Source: Candidatus Thorarchaeota archaeon (GTDB lineage Archaea > Asgardarchaeota > Thorarchaeia > Thorarchaeales > Thorarchaeaceae). Taken from it: 64,000 nucleotides of DNA. The first letter of the stretch is position 1; each line of letters begins with the position of its first letter. The stretch is taken from assembly GCA_004524445.1 (NCBI GenBank), contig SDNP01000007.1, positions 1 through 64,000 on the forward strand, given 5' to 3'. The translations under genes and the position numbers were made by a program. The notes under the pieces were generated by a model that saw only the letters and a program-made list of their open reading frames with translations, was not told where the DNA came from and did no database searches. This document shows positions 17,872 to 25,737 of this stretch, piece by piece.

Positions 17872-18135
17872 ATGAAAGATCCGAACTTGATAATCATTCG
17901 ACCGGTAGTAACAGAAGCCAGTCTTGAGGGCGTAGACCAAGAGAACAAGTTGGCATTTTATGTAGACCGCAAAGCCAACAAGAACCAAATTCGATGGGCA
18001 GTTGAGTCTCTCTATGAGGTCATCGTTGAGAAGGTGAACACACTGATAATGCCTGATGGAACAAAGAAGGCATTTGTGCGGCTTGCACCTGAATACAGTG
18101 CTGCTGAGGTCGCAACCAATCTGGGTATATTCTAG
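17872..18135 (+). CDS. rpl23: Large ribosomal subunit protein uL23
   Basis: An 87-residue uL23. The pattern IIRPVVTEASLEGVDQENKL, the helix NKNQIRWAVESLYE and the C-terminal KKAFVRLAPEYSAAEVATNLGIF are typical of archaeal L23. The protein sits at the tunnel exit, where SRP and other nascent-chain factors dock; SRP19 is encoded later in this window. GGTGG, six bases before the ATG, lies immediately after the uL4 stop. Confidence 0.97.
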   Translation: MKDPNLIIIRPVVTEASLEGVDQENKLAFYVDRKANKNQIRWAVESLYEVIVEKVNTLIMPDGTKKAFVRLAPEYSAAEVATNLGIF

Positions 18136-18146
18136 GAGGCGTTCAA

Positions 18147-18866
18147 ATGGGAAAACGAATTCTTGTTCAAAGAAAAGGTCGCGGAACGCAGCAGTGGAGA
18201 AGTCCGAAGCACAAGAAGATTGCTCCGGCAAGACACCCAAAATGGGCACCTGACAAGACGTATGCTGGAAAAATACTTCGTCTTGTGCATGAGCCTGGTC
18301 GAGGTGCTCCTCTGGCTGAGATTGACTATGAGGGAGTACAGAAACTCCATTACATGGTAGCTCCGGAGGGATCCTATATCGGTCAGGAAATTGAATGTGG
18401 TGAAGATGCCCCACTCGCAAATGGGAACACTCTGATGCTTGAGCACATTCCAGAGGGAACTCCCATCTTCAATATTGAAGGCAGTCCGGGCGATGGAGGT
18501 AAGTTTGTTCGCTCTTCAGGATTGACTGCAACAATTGTGTCAACTGATGAGAACAAATCTATGGTTCGATTGCCAAGCGGGACTCAGAAGGCTTTCAGTC
18601 CACGTTGCAGAGCAACTATTGGCATTGTTGCCGGCGGCGGAAGGCCAGAGAAACCATTCCTGAAGGCGGGTTCTGTCTGGCATCACACTCGTGGAAAGGC
18701 TCGTAAGTGGCCCGTGACTCGTGGCGCTGCAATGAATGCTGCATCACATCCACACGGTGGCGGCTCCCACCAGTCTCCTGGTAGACCAACGACTGTAAGC
18801 AGAAATGCACCACCTGGGAGAAAGGTGGGTAACATTGCAGCCAGAAGAACTGGCAGGAAAAAGTAA
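18147..18866 (+). CDS. rpl2: Large ribosomal subunit protein uL2
   Basis: A 239-residue archaeal uL2 (L8e type). It has the OB-like and SH3-like domains and the C-terminal segment ASHPHGGGSHQ, with the His that lies close to the peptidyl transferase centre, followed by a basic tail. AGGAGG precedes the ATG. In most archaea uS19, uL22 and uS3 follow directly; here a strong terminator hairpin ends the unit after uL2, so the remaining superoperon must lie elsewhere. Confidence 0.97.
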   Translation: MGKRILVQRKGRGTQQWRSPKHKKIAPARHPKWAPDKTYAGKILRLVHEPGRGAPLAEIDYEGVQKLHYMVAPEGSYIGQEIECGEDAPLANGNTLMLEHIPEGTPIFNIEGSPGDGGKFVRSSGLTATIVSTDENKSMVRLPSGTQKAFSPRCRATIGIVAGGGRPEKPFLKAGSVWHHTRGKARKWPVTRGAAMNAASHPHGGGSHQSPGRPTTVSRNAPPGRKVGNIAARRTGRKK

Positions 18867-18875
18867 TACAGAAAC

Positions 18876-18912
18876 TTGAGGAGGGTCTTCTCCTCAATCT
18901 TTTCTCTTTCTT
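18876..18912 (+). terminator. Intrinsic-type terminator after uL2
   Basis: TTGAGGAG (18876-18883) and CTCCTCAA (18890-18897) form a perfect 8-bp hairpin with a 6-base loop, followed by a T/C-rich run (TCTTTTCTCTTTCTTTAT). It separates the ribosomal unit from cdrS-ftsZ. Confidence 0.75.
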
Positions 18913-19018
18913 TATAGTATTGAATTCATACTCTATACTCTTTGCTTGGAGTGAGCATTTCCAAGGTAATACATGGACACATATCCATCCATAACCAGAC
19001 CCTTACAGAGGCCTATCT

Positions 19019-19201
19019 ATGCGACTAATAGCCGTGCATCTTCCAGAGAGAATAATCGATGACATTGAACGTCTGATAGAAAATGGGCTCTATCCGAATC
19101 GTTCAGAGGCCATAAGAATTGCAATACGTGACTTGCTGAAACAGGAGCTCTGGGGGCGCGGCGCTGATCGCAATGCAAGGGTGAGTGAAATCATAGGATG
19201 A
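19019..19201 (+). CDS. CdrS-like ribbon-helix-helix regulator in front of ftsZ
   Basis: A 60-residue ribbon-helix-helix protein: strand MRLIAVHLPE, helix IIDDIERLIENG and helix RSEAIRIAIRDLLKQEL. It overlaps the ftsZ start by four bases (ATGA), so the two are translationally coupled. In haloarchaea a short RHH protein, CdrS, is co-transcribed with ftsZ2 and controls cell division genes; the size, fold and coupling here match that arrangement. Assigning the same function is inference. GAGG lies seven bases upstream of the ATG. Confidence 0.8.
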   Translation: MRLIAVHLPERIIDDIERLIENGLYPNRSEAIRIAIRDLLKQELWGRGADRNARVSEIIG

Positions 19202-20463
19202 AGTCACTGATAGATGCGGCCAGGGACCATGGTCGTGGCGAGAGAAGATTTCAAGAGAAGCGTGATGTTGGTCAAGCTCGAATTGTTGTTGTAGGCTGTG
19301 GTGGTGCAGGAAACAACACTGTGAAGCGCTTGATGACTATTGGTGTTCAAGGAGCTGAATGTATAGCTATCAATACCGACCGTCAGCATCTTGCAGTCAC
19401 AACTGCCCATCGAAAACTCCTGATTGGCGAAAAGATCACTCGCGGATTGGGGGCAGGTGGATACCCTCATGTTGGGCAGGCTGCTGCAGAAGAGTCCGCC
19501 CGTCAGATAACTGAATTGCTTCGAGATGCAGACCTTGTCTTTATCGCAGCTGGTATGGGCGGAGGCACAGGTACTGGAAGTGCTCCTATTGTGGCAGAGA
19601 TAGCAAAGAAGAATGATGCTATTGTAGTAGGCGTTGTTACCATGCCCTTTAGCCTTGAGAGGACACGTATTGACAAGGCAAACGCTGGTCTTGCAAGGCT
19701 TCAGGAATATGCAGATACCGTGGTAGTCATTGATAATCAGAAGCTTATGGATTTGGTACCGGACTTACCTCTTGAAGAAGCCTTTGGAGTCGCAGACGAA
19801 GTACTTGCAGGAATGACAAAAGGGATCACTGAAACTATCACCATGCCCAGCCTAATCAATCTCGATTACGCGGATGTTCGGTCGATTATCTGCAATGGTG
19901 GCGTTGCTCTAGTTGGCTTGGGAGAAGCCAGCGGATCAGATAGGGCTGGGGATGCGATAAAGAATGCACTGAATAGTCCTCTTCTGGAAGTGGAATGGTC
20001 AGGTGCGACCGGTGCGTTGATTCACATCACGGGTGGCCCTGACATGTCGCTTGCAGAGGCCAATGGTGTTGGTGAGAAAATATCGGAGAAGATGAGTAAG
20101 GATGCCAATGTCATTTGGGGCGCTAGGGTTGACCCACGGCTAACAGGTATGCTCAGGGTAATGCTTATTCTTACAGGGGTCAAGAGCCCGCAACTTCTCG
20201 CTCGAAGCAAGGACGAATCTGAAAAGCCGAAGACAAGAAGCACCCTCTCTCATTTAGGCATTGCTCAATCATCAGCTGGCTCCCTCGACCCTCGTAGGAT
20301 TAAGGATGAATTTCGTTCGATTGGAAAGATACCCTCTATGGGTGCTCGTTCGTGGGAGGAAAGGCTCAAACCCTTGGAAAAACGGCACCCCGGTAAGAAG
20401 CCTATTCCCGAGCGGAAGAAAGAACAGAACCTTGATGATTTAGGACTACGAAGAATCCTGTAG
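19198..20463 (+). CDS. ftsZ: Cell division GTPase FtsZ
   Basis: A 421-residue FtsZ. The N-terminal nucleotide-binding domain has [12 protein letters not shown] and the signature GGGTGTGS near residue 121; the T7 synergy loop NLDYADVRS near residue 220 supplies the residues needed for GTP hydrolysis between subunits. The C-terminal tail (about 330-421) is basic and low in complexity, ending DDLGLRRIL, possibly a short membrane-adaptor peptide. An N-terminal extension of about 30 residues precedes the core, as in archaeal FtsZ2-like proteins. The upstream RHH gene overlaps it. Among archaeal tubulin-like proteins the motifs fit FtsZ and not CetZ. Confidence 0.95.
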   Translation: MKSLIDAARDHGRGERRFQEKRDVGQARIVVVGCGGAGNNTVKRLMTIGVQGAECIAINTDRQHLAVTTAHRKLLIGEKITRGLGAGGYPHVGQAAAEESARQITELLRDADLVFIAAGMGGGTGTGSAPIVAEIAKKNDAIVVGVVTMPFSLERTRIDKANAGLARLQEYADTVVVIDNQKLMDLVPDLPLEEAFGVADEVLAGMTKGITETITMPSLINLDYADVRSIICNGGVALVGLGEASGSDRAGDAIKNALNSPLLEVEWSGATGALIHITGGPDMSLAEANGVGEKISEKMSKDANVIWGARVDPRLTGMLRVMLILTGVKSPQLLARSKDESEKPKTRSTLSHLGIAQSSAGSLDPRRIKDEFRSIGKIPSMGARSWEERLKPLEKRHPGKKPIPERKKEQNLDDLGLRRIL

Positions 20464-20562
20464 TCCACTCAGCTACATACGATTTTGCACAGATGTCTGA
20501 TGTCTGCTTGAATCTAGTCTCGCCTAGTTGGTAATTCCAATGTGATATTGGTTCATCTCATA

Positions 20563-20997
20563 CTACTCGAGTAAGCCTCTATCTCGGAGCCATGGCTCTG
20601 CTACTTGGACGACTCGTTCATATAACGGTCCCACACCATCAACGCCCTCCGGCGTAATTCTGATTTTATTCATTACAACAATTACGCCAGTATCCGGGAA
20701 GTAGCGCACACCGCCAGGTGGAAATTGTTTTTCCAATTCTTTGGCGAGACCCTCGAGACTGACTTCCTTCTCTGCTACGGCGAATGAAGTTATACTGTCG
20801 CCATAGATGAAAATCTTGGGGATTTCTTCGCCCTCGCTCGGAATGACTTCAGAGAGAACAATACTCAGGGTATCTTGGTCGATCCCAACCAATGTACCTG
20901 TGTATTCCTTGCCGTTCTTCAATTCTACCGTGATGGTTGCGCCGACAACCTGTGCCATCTCTCGGTTGAAGGCTCTCATAGCTGCTACATCAGACAT
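20563..20997 (-). CDS. LSm (Sm-like archaeal) protein with C-terminal domain
   Basis: A 144-residue protein. Residues 10-80 form an Sm fold: Sm1 motif VVGATITVELKNGKEYTGTLVGID and a less typical Sm2 strand IFIYGDSITSF. The remaining 65 residues form an extra alpha/beta domain, an architecture like SmAP3-type archaeal proteins and not the 75-residue SmAP1/2. Sm proteins form heptamers that bind U-rich RNA. A palindromic TATA-like GTTTTAAAAC (21054-21063) lies upstream, and AAGGTG precedes the ATG. It is divergent from the repeat microprotein gene. Confidence 0.85.
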   Translation of the reverse strand: MSDVAAMRAFNREMAQVVGATITVELKNGKEYTGTLVGIDQDTLSIVLSEVIPSEGEEIPKIFIYGDSITSFAVAEKEVSLEGLAKELEKQFPPGGVRYFPDTGVIVVMNKIRITPEGVDGVGPLYERVVQVAEPWLRDRGLLE

Positions 20998-21289
20998 CTT
21001 GTTTCACCTTGTAAGCTGTAAATCTGAGCTTACTCACACGGCGATTTGCTGTTGTTTTAAAACCTCTGCTCTAGCGAATTCATATCAGCCAGATGAAACG
21101 CAGAGATAGAGTCTTGCCCTTATATAATCCAAGAATGTTTTTGCTCGTGCTATTTAATCTACCCACATTTCTCTGCTAAATCAGTGCCAAATTTGTTCAC
21201 AGATGGATAAATTCAGCTATCAATTCCTGATTTATCGAATATCGGAAATTTTGTTCCTTAGTCGACACTAATTCTTGAGTTGTTTAAGA
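20998..21289. other. Intergenic region between LSm and the microprotein ORF
   Basis: About 290 bases. It holds the LSm promoter (minus-strand TTTTAAAA at 21055-21062) and, on the plus strand, an AT-rich box GATTTATCGA near 21229-21238 that could drive the microprotein ORF. I see no further gene or repeat here. Confidence 0.4.
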
Positions 21290-21409
21290 ATGACAGCGAA
21301 ATTTCATGAACGAACTGAATGCATTGACCCATTTGATCCCTACAATCCCGAGCCCTGGACACTGAAAGCGGTAGACCCGTTTGATCCCTACAATCCCGAG
21401 CCCTGGTGA
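21290..21409 (+). CDS. 39-residue microprotein with a duplicated DPFDPYNPEPW motif
   Basis: A short ATG-to-TGA frame encoding 39 residues: an 11-residue basic/acidic leader (MTAKFHERTEC), then DPFDPYNPEPW (residues 13-23), a short spacer (TLKAV) and a second identical DPFDPYNPEPW (29-39) ending exactly at the stop codon, so both copies end in Trp and the second is the C-terminus. The two 33-base units (21326-21358 and 21374-21406) differ at one base, a synonymous CCA/CCG change. The peptide is acidic, Pro-rich and aromatic, as in short linear binding motifs or repeat-containing precursor peptides. No ribosome binding site is strong. Function unknown; a DNA-level repeat without translation cannot be excluded. 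Confidence 0.5.
   Translation: MTAKFHERTECIDPFDPYNPEPWTLKAVDPFDPYNPEPW
21326..21406 (+). repeat. Two 33-bp direct repeats, period 48 bp
   Basis: Units at 21326-21358 and 21374-21406 are identical at 32 of 33 bases, separated by 15 bases. They coincide exactly with codons of the 39-residue ORF and encode the same 11 residues. Confidence 0.9.
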
Positions 21410-21613
21410 AGGGCGTTTTCCACAGTCGAAGTTGAAGAGTGAGAACAAACTCTCTCAACTTCGCAACTATTTTTCTGTATCCACAACCACCGAGAAGTTT
21501 CATCTCTTGTCGTCAAGCAGAATGTTTCACTGCTGAACATTCACTGGATTTGACTGTTCCCCTAGAGAATGTGTTATTAAGCAACTCCGTTGAACTTGAA
21601 ACGAGTGGCAAAC
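21410..21613. other. Intergenic region upstream of the KorB/PorB-like gene
   Basis: About 200 bases with no credible gene. A frame reaching back to a TTG at 21590 exists but begins before the conserved protein. AT-rich tracts near 21570-21590 may hold the promoter of the oxidoreductase pair. Confidence 0.35.
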
Positions 21614-22441
21614 ATGTCTACTGCAAAGCACTTTGCTCTGAAGTACCTGCGTGAGGAAGCCTTACCAACACCCTTCTGTGCAGGCTGCGGAAACGGCATA
21701 ATCACTGACTCATTTCTCAAAGCTGTGAAAGATCTGGGCCATGAAAATCTACGCAAATTCGCCTTCGTGTCAGGGATAGGCTGCGGAGCATGGATTCCTT
21801 CGCCTCATTTTCAAGCTGATACTCTCCACACGACTCATGGGCGAGCAGTTGCCTTTGCTACCGGCTTAAAGATGTCCCGACCAGAGCTACAAGTCGTGGT
21901 GATATCCGGAGATGGGGACTTGGCTACCATCGGTGGAAACCATCTGATTCATGCAGCTCGGCGCAATATCGATATGACAGTGATAATGAGCAATAATCAC
22001 AACTACGGCATGACTGGAGGACAAGTTAGCGCAACGACATTTACGGGCGATACAACCTCCACAACTCCATACGGCAATCCGGAGCGGCCATTTGATATAT
22101 CCCGTTTGGTGGCTGCTGCAGGGGCTAACTTTGTGGCGCGTTGGACTACTGCTCACCCAAATCAAGCTGCACGAGCAATAAAGACCGCTTTGCAGAGAGA
22201 AGGATTCTCTTTTGTCGAAATTCTGAGCCAATGCCCAACAGCATACGGACGGAGAGCCAAGATAGGGAAACCTAAAGATTTCATCGACTGGTACAAGAAG
22301 TTACCAATACGAAAAAAGGATGCACCTCTGACGTATACGATACCAACCCGGGAGAGCATAGATCTTGGCGTATTCGTAGATCGCAATGAACCTGGATTCA
22401 AGAAAGCTATTGATGCCATGACAAAGAGAGCTCAGGAATGA
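21614..22441 (+). CDS. korB: 2-oxoacid:ferredoxin oxidoreductase, beta subunit (KorB-like)
   Basis: A 275-residue thiamine-pyrophosphate-binding subunit. FCAGCGNG near the N-terminus, GIGCGAW and LSQCPTAYG supply the four Cys of the proximal 4Fe-4S cluster; SGDGDLATIGG followed by NNHNYGMTGGQ is the TPP/Mg motif. The pattern is closest to 2-oxoglutarate:ferredoxin oxidoreductases, which interconvert 2-oxoacids plus CoA and acyl-CoA plus CO2 with ferredoxin, but pyruvate or other 2-oxoacids cannot be excluded. The gamma subunit follows after 6 bases. No alpha (and no delta) subunit gene is upstream, which is unusual. I start at the ATG at 21614 and not the TTG at 21590. Confidence 0.88.
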   Translation: MSTAKHFALKYLREEALPTPFCAGCGNGIITDSFLKAVKDLGHENLRKFAFVSGIGCGAWIPSPHFQADTLHTTHGRAVAFATGLKMSRPELQVVVISGDGDLATIGGNHLIHAARRNIDMTVIMSNNHNYGMTGGQVSATTFTGDTTSTTPYGNPERPFDISRLVAAAGANFVARWTTAHPNQAARAIKTALQREGFSFVEILSQCPTAYGRRAKIGKPKDFIDWYKKLPIRKKDAPLTYTIPTRESIDLGVFVDRNEPGFKKAIDAMTKRAQE

Positions 22442-22447
22442 TTTGAG

Positions 22448-22975
22448 ATGCGAAAGGAAATGCGGATTGCAGGAACCGGCGGCATGGGTGTAGTTCTAGC
22501 GGGAGTAATCGTCGGCCATGCGGCAGTAGTTCATGCCGGATTGAATGCTGTGCAGAGTCAAAGCTATGGATCAGAGGCTCGAGGAACTGCAGCCAAGAGC
22601 GAAGTCATCATCAGCGACGGAGAAATAAAATATCCAAAGGTTCGTGGGTCGGATTATTTTGTTGTAATGAGCCAGAAGGCATTGGAGATGTACATCGATG
22701 ATGCTAAGAAGGGCAGTGTAGTTATAGGAGATCCTGATTTAGTAGACTTATCATCGATTAGTGGTCAATACGAGGTAGTGGCCGTTAAGGCAATCAAGAC
22801 TGCAGATGAGATTGGATTACGGCTAGCGGCAAATATGGTGATGCTGGGCGCATTGGTGAAAGCATCGCGAGTATTTTCAGTTCAAGCATTGGAAAAGGCA
22901 GTTACAGACTTGGTGCCCAAAAAGCATCTCGCCAAGAACATTCAGGCATTGAAGGCAGGCATGGATTTAACCTAG
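22448..22975 (+). CDS. korC: 2-oxoacid:ferredoxin oxidoreductase, gamma subunit (KorC-like)
   Basis: A 175-residue gamma subunit. The N-terminal MRIAGTGGMGVVLAG glycine-rich loop and QSQSYGSEARGTAAKSEVIISD are the family hallmarks. The subunit helps bind CoA and holds the complex together. It follows the beta subunit immediately and ends in a four-base overlap with the convergent MoaD-like gene. Confidence 0.9.
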   Translation: MRKEMRIAGTGGMGVVLAGVIVGHAAVVHAGLNAVQSQSYGSEARGTAAKSEVIISDGEIKYPKVRGSDYFVVMSQKALEMYIDDAKKGSVVIGDPDLVDLSSISGQYEVVAVKAIKTADEIGLRLAANMVMLGALVKASRVFSVQALEKAVTDLVPKKHLAKNIQALKAGMDLT

Positions 22976-23250
22976 CCCCCATGTATTAACGGCAGAATTA
23001 CTATCTCATCGTTTGAGTTGAGTGCAGTATCAAGTCCGTTCAATATCTCAACATCCTGCTCATTTATCAATACTAGTGCCTCTCTGTTGATACTCTCAGG
23101 TGTATTCCACTCCTTTGCCACCTCGGCGTTGCTGCCAATCAAATGAGCCAGTGCCATTTCCAATGTACTATCTTTTTGAATCTCCACTTTCAGAGAATTG
23201 GAACCAAGTCTTTTTGAAATCGGGCCACGTATTATGAAACGCACAGTCAT
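22972..23250 (-). CDS. MoaD/ThiS-like ubiquitin-fold small protein
   Basis: A 92-residue beta-grasp protein ending in HGG. TVRFIIRGPISKRLGS, the helix STLEMALAHLIG, and NSNDEIVILPLIHGG match MoaD/ThiS/SAMP-type sulfur carriers, whose C-terminal GG is adenylated by an E1-like enzyme. It might supply sulfur for molybdopterin (which FwdB needs) or tRNA thiolation, or be conjugated to proteins as a SAMP. No E1-like or MoaE gene lies beside it, so the pathway is not set by context. Confidence 0.8.
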   Translation of the reverse strand: MTVRFIIRGPISKRLGSNSLKVEIQKDSTLEMALAHLIGSNAEVAKEWNTPESINREALVLINEQDVEILNGLDTALNSNDEIVILPLIHGG

Positions 23251-23295
23251 CTAGTTTTCCTCATCTGGTATACCGCGTAACTTGAAGCGGGTTTT

Positions 23296-24063
23296 TCAGA
23301 GTTTCTCAAGCCTAGCTCTGAGGACTGCACCACAATATTTGCATTCTGCTTCCAATGGCCCTGTCCAGTCGATATTGTCTTTCGTCAATGAAGCGCCACA
23401 TGATGGGCAAGTTACCGGCAATCTTACTGTACGAATATCGGAGGTTTTTGGTTCTGATCTATAACGTTCAGGTAGAGCATGGTCCGGTGCCTGCATTTTG
23501 AAGATGTCTTCTATTTTTGGTTGTCCTGCAAACATCCTGAAGACAATAATTCCAACAATGAGAACTCCCCCGATGAGTAGTATGATTGGAATAAGTAGAA
23601 ATGTCGATATCGGAAACAGCGACCCTTCAGTATTAACGGGACTGCTGTCTGTTGGAATGTTTCCCACGTGTGCGTCGTCGTACACCCCAATCTCATAAAA
23701 GCCAGAGTTGCCACCAGTTTCCTCAATTCTAATGTATACAAATTTCGGTTCTTCGAGTGAGAACTCGACAGAAACCCCTTGCTCTCCCGCTCCCTCCCCC
23801 TCTGCCAATAGATCCGATATGTTGCTGTATAATGAAACTCGTATTCTGAACTGCATGTCCCAAAAGGAATCGCATGAGGCGATGACTGTCCACGTCCCTT
23901 CTCCCAGGTCTGCAGAATACAGGTCCTCCCCATTTTCGGTCATGTCTTGATTCGTGCTTGGATCATTCGGTATCAGGTTGTCAGCTGTCTGTGCGCCAAC
24001 CACTGTCACTGAAATCAAGAGTAGAATCATTGAACTACATATTAGGACGTGTCTAACCTTCAA
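23296..24063 (-). CDS. Membrane protein with extracytoplasmic beta domain and cytoplasmic zinc ribbon
   Basis: A 255-residue protein with a signal-like N-terminus (residues 5-24), a beta-rich extracytoplasmic region up to about 145, one transmembrane segment (about 152-178) and a cytoplasmic tail ending in a zinc ribbon (CPSCG and CKYCG near residues 220-245). The beta region with GTWTVIASCDSF and YIRIEETGGNSGFYEI resembles bacterial PPC-type domains. Function unknown. It is divergent from the MFS gene. Confidence 0.7.
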   Translation of the reverse strand: MKVRHVLICSSMILLLISVTVVGAQTADNLIPNDPSTNQDMTENGEDLYSADLGEGTWTVIASCDSFWDMQFRIRVSLYSNISDLLAEGEGAGEQGVSVEFSLEEPKFVYIRIEETGGNSGFYEIGVYDDAHVGNIPTDSSPVNTEGSLFPISTFLLIPIILLIGGVLIVGIIVFRMFAGQPKIEDIFKMQAPDHALPERYRSEPKTSDIRTVRLPVTCPSCGASLTKDNIDWTGPLEAECKYCGAVLRARLEKL

Positions 24064-24214
24064 CTAACCACAACTCCTCCACCCATGCGTCACTCTTGGT
24101 ATTAAGTCTTTTAGTAAAATTGGGCTGGTGAAGTCTAGGCGGAGAACCCAAACAATTTATACATTTGAAAATTTCACGGTTTCATTTCATAATACATACC
24201 AGAAGGTAGAACGG

Positions 24215-25666
24215 ATGAGCCTAATAGCAAGAGTTTTCGGATTAGAAAACGCATCAGAACCTGGAGTTCGTCTTGCAAGAATTCTGGCTATCATTCTCCC
24301 GGCATTCGCTGCCTCTTTCCAAATCAGTACAACCTTCTGGACTATTACTATTGCAGAGTCTCTAGGTAACGGGAATTATGTAGCAGGACTGGGTTTGGTT
24401 GGCTTCCTCGTCGTCTTACAGCTTGCTATCCAAACAGGACTGGATTATCCTACAGGTGTACTAGGCGACCACATCGGCCAGCGTTATGTGATTGCATCTG
24501 CACTCCTTTGCTATGCAGGAGCATTTTGGTTGACATCAACTTTGACGCCAACAAGTCCCATTCCTGTTTTTGTAGCAATATATGCCCTAATGGGTATCGG
24601 AGCATCCCAAGAGAGTGGTGCGTTCGACGCTTGGTTTGATAATAATTATAGAGTGGCGGTGCCAGAAGATAAGGACAGAAAACAATATGGAGTATTCATG
24701 GGAAAAGTCGGTTTTCTATGGCGTTCCGTGTCAACGCTCGTTTTGCTTCCTGGTAGCTGGCTTGCTGTACTTTATGGGCGCCCATGGGTATTCCAGCTCC
24801 AGACTATCTTGGCCATCGTTCTAGCCTTCGTTGTATTCCGGCTTATTCGCGATCTTCCGGGTGCAAGAGAAGAATCCCAAACAAAATCAGTGGGCGAGTA
24901 TCTATCACTTATGAAGGACGGATTTGGATTTCTCCTATCAGATAGATTCGTATTCATGACCATCATGGGAGAAGTACTCATATGGGCCACGGGGACTCTC
25001 TGGTGGACACTGATTCTTTTTCCACTATACTTCGCATACATGATTACTGATGTAGCAGTTTCGTCATATCGTACACTAGTCTTCATTCCTGAAGCAGTTG
25101 GTCAAGAACGCAGTGGAATCTGGGCTAAGAGATTTGATCCGGTGAAATGGGCTCCCAGATTTAGAATATTTGAATTCTGTGGGTTCTTCTTCTATGTAGT
25201 CCTAGCTCTTAACACGTTCATTTTCCCCCCACCGTTCCAATCAGAAAACCCTTTGCGCCTTACTCTCCCTTTCACTAACTTACCCATAATCGAAATGCCA
25301 GCAGAGTCAGTTCTCCCCATGATAATCATGTTTGTACTCTTTGTTATAACCGATGTATTTGCAAATCTAGCCAATATACTTACACAACGGGTCATGATTG
25401 ATGTCATCCCTAATAGAATTCGCAATAGTATGTATTCCTTAAAACCCACTCTTTCAATACTGTTTGCTATGCCCCTCCTCGCATTTTTTGGCTGGTTGTT
25501 GCCTTTAGGTGGATTCGGCATCACTTTTGCTTTAGTGTCGCTTATTGCATTAGCGGGGGCAATTCTGATTGCAAGAGGTTTTAGTTACCCCATTCCAAAG
25601 GCTGAAATCATAGTGCCAGCTCAGAAAGAAGAAGTCAAAGGTATCGAACAGCTAGAGGTCACATGA
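24215..25666 (+). CDS. Major facilitator superfamily transporter, first of a tandem pair
   Basis: A 483-residue protein with about 12 hydrophobic segments. DYPTGVLGDHIGQRY is the MFS motif A between helices 2 and 3, and FDAWFDNNYR lies after helix 4. A large hydrophilic loop between the two halves contains RFDPVKWAPRFRIFEF. I chose the ATG at 24215, preceded by AAGGTAG, over an upstream TTG-type opening at 24128. Substrate unknown. It is about 55-60% identical by eye to the next gene over much of its length, so the pair arose by duplication. Confidence 0.85.
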   Translation: MSLIARVFGLENASEPGVRLARILAIILPAFAASFQISTTFWTITIAESLGNGNYVAGLGLVGFLVVLQLAIQTGLDYPTGVLGDHIGQRYVIASALLCYAGAFWLTSTLTPTSPIPVFVAIYALMGIGASQESGAFDAWFDNNYRVAVPEDKDRKQYGVFMGKVGFLWRSVSTLVLLPGSWLAVLYGRPWVFQLQTILAIVLAFVVFRLIRDLPGAREESQTKSVGEYLSLMKDGFGFLLSDRFVFMTIMGEVLIWATGTLWWTLILFPLYFAYMITDVAVSSYRTLVFIPEAVGQERSGIWAKRFDPVKWAPRFRIFEFCGFFFYVVLALNTFIFPPPFQSENPLRLTLPFTNLPIIEMPAESVLPMIIMFVLFVITDVFANLANILTQRVMIDVIPNRIRNSMYSLKPTLSILFAMPLLAFFGWLLPLGGFGITFALVSLIALAGAILIARGFSYPIPKAEIIVPAQKEEVKGIEQLEVT

Positions 25667-25737
25667 TACAATCCTTCGAGTTCGATTTCTAGTTGTTTTG
25701 CCTTTCAATCTGATCGAGAAAGAGGAGAAAAAGCATA

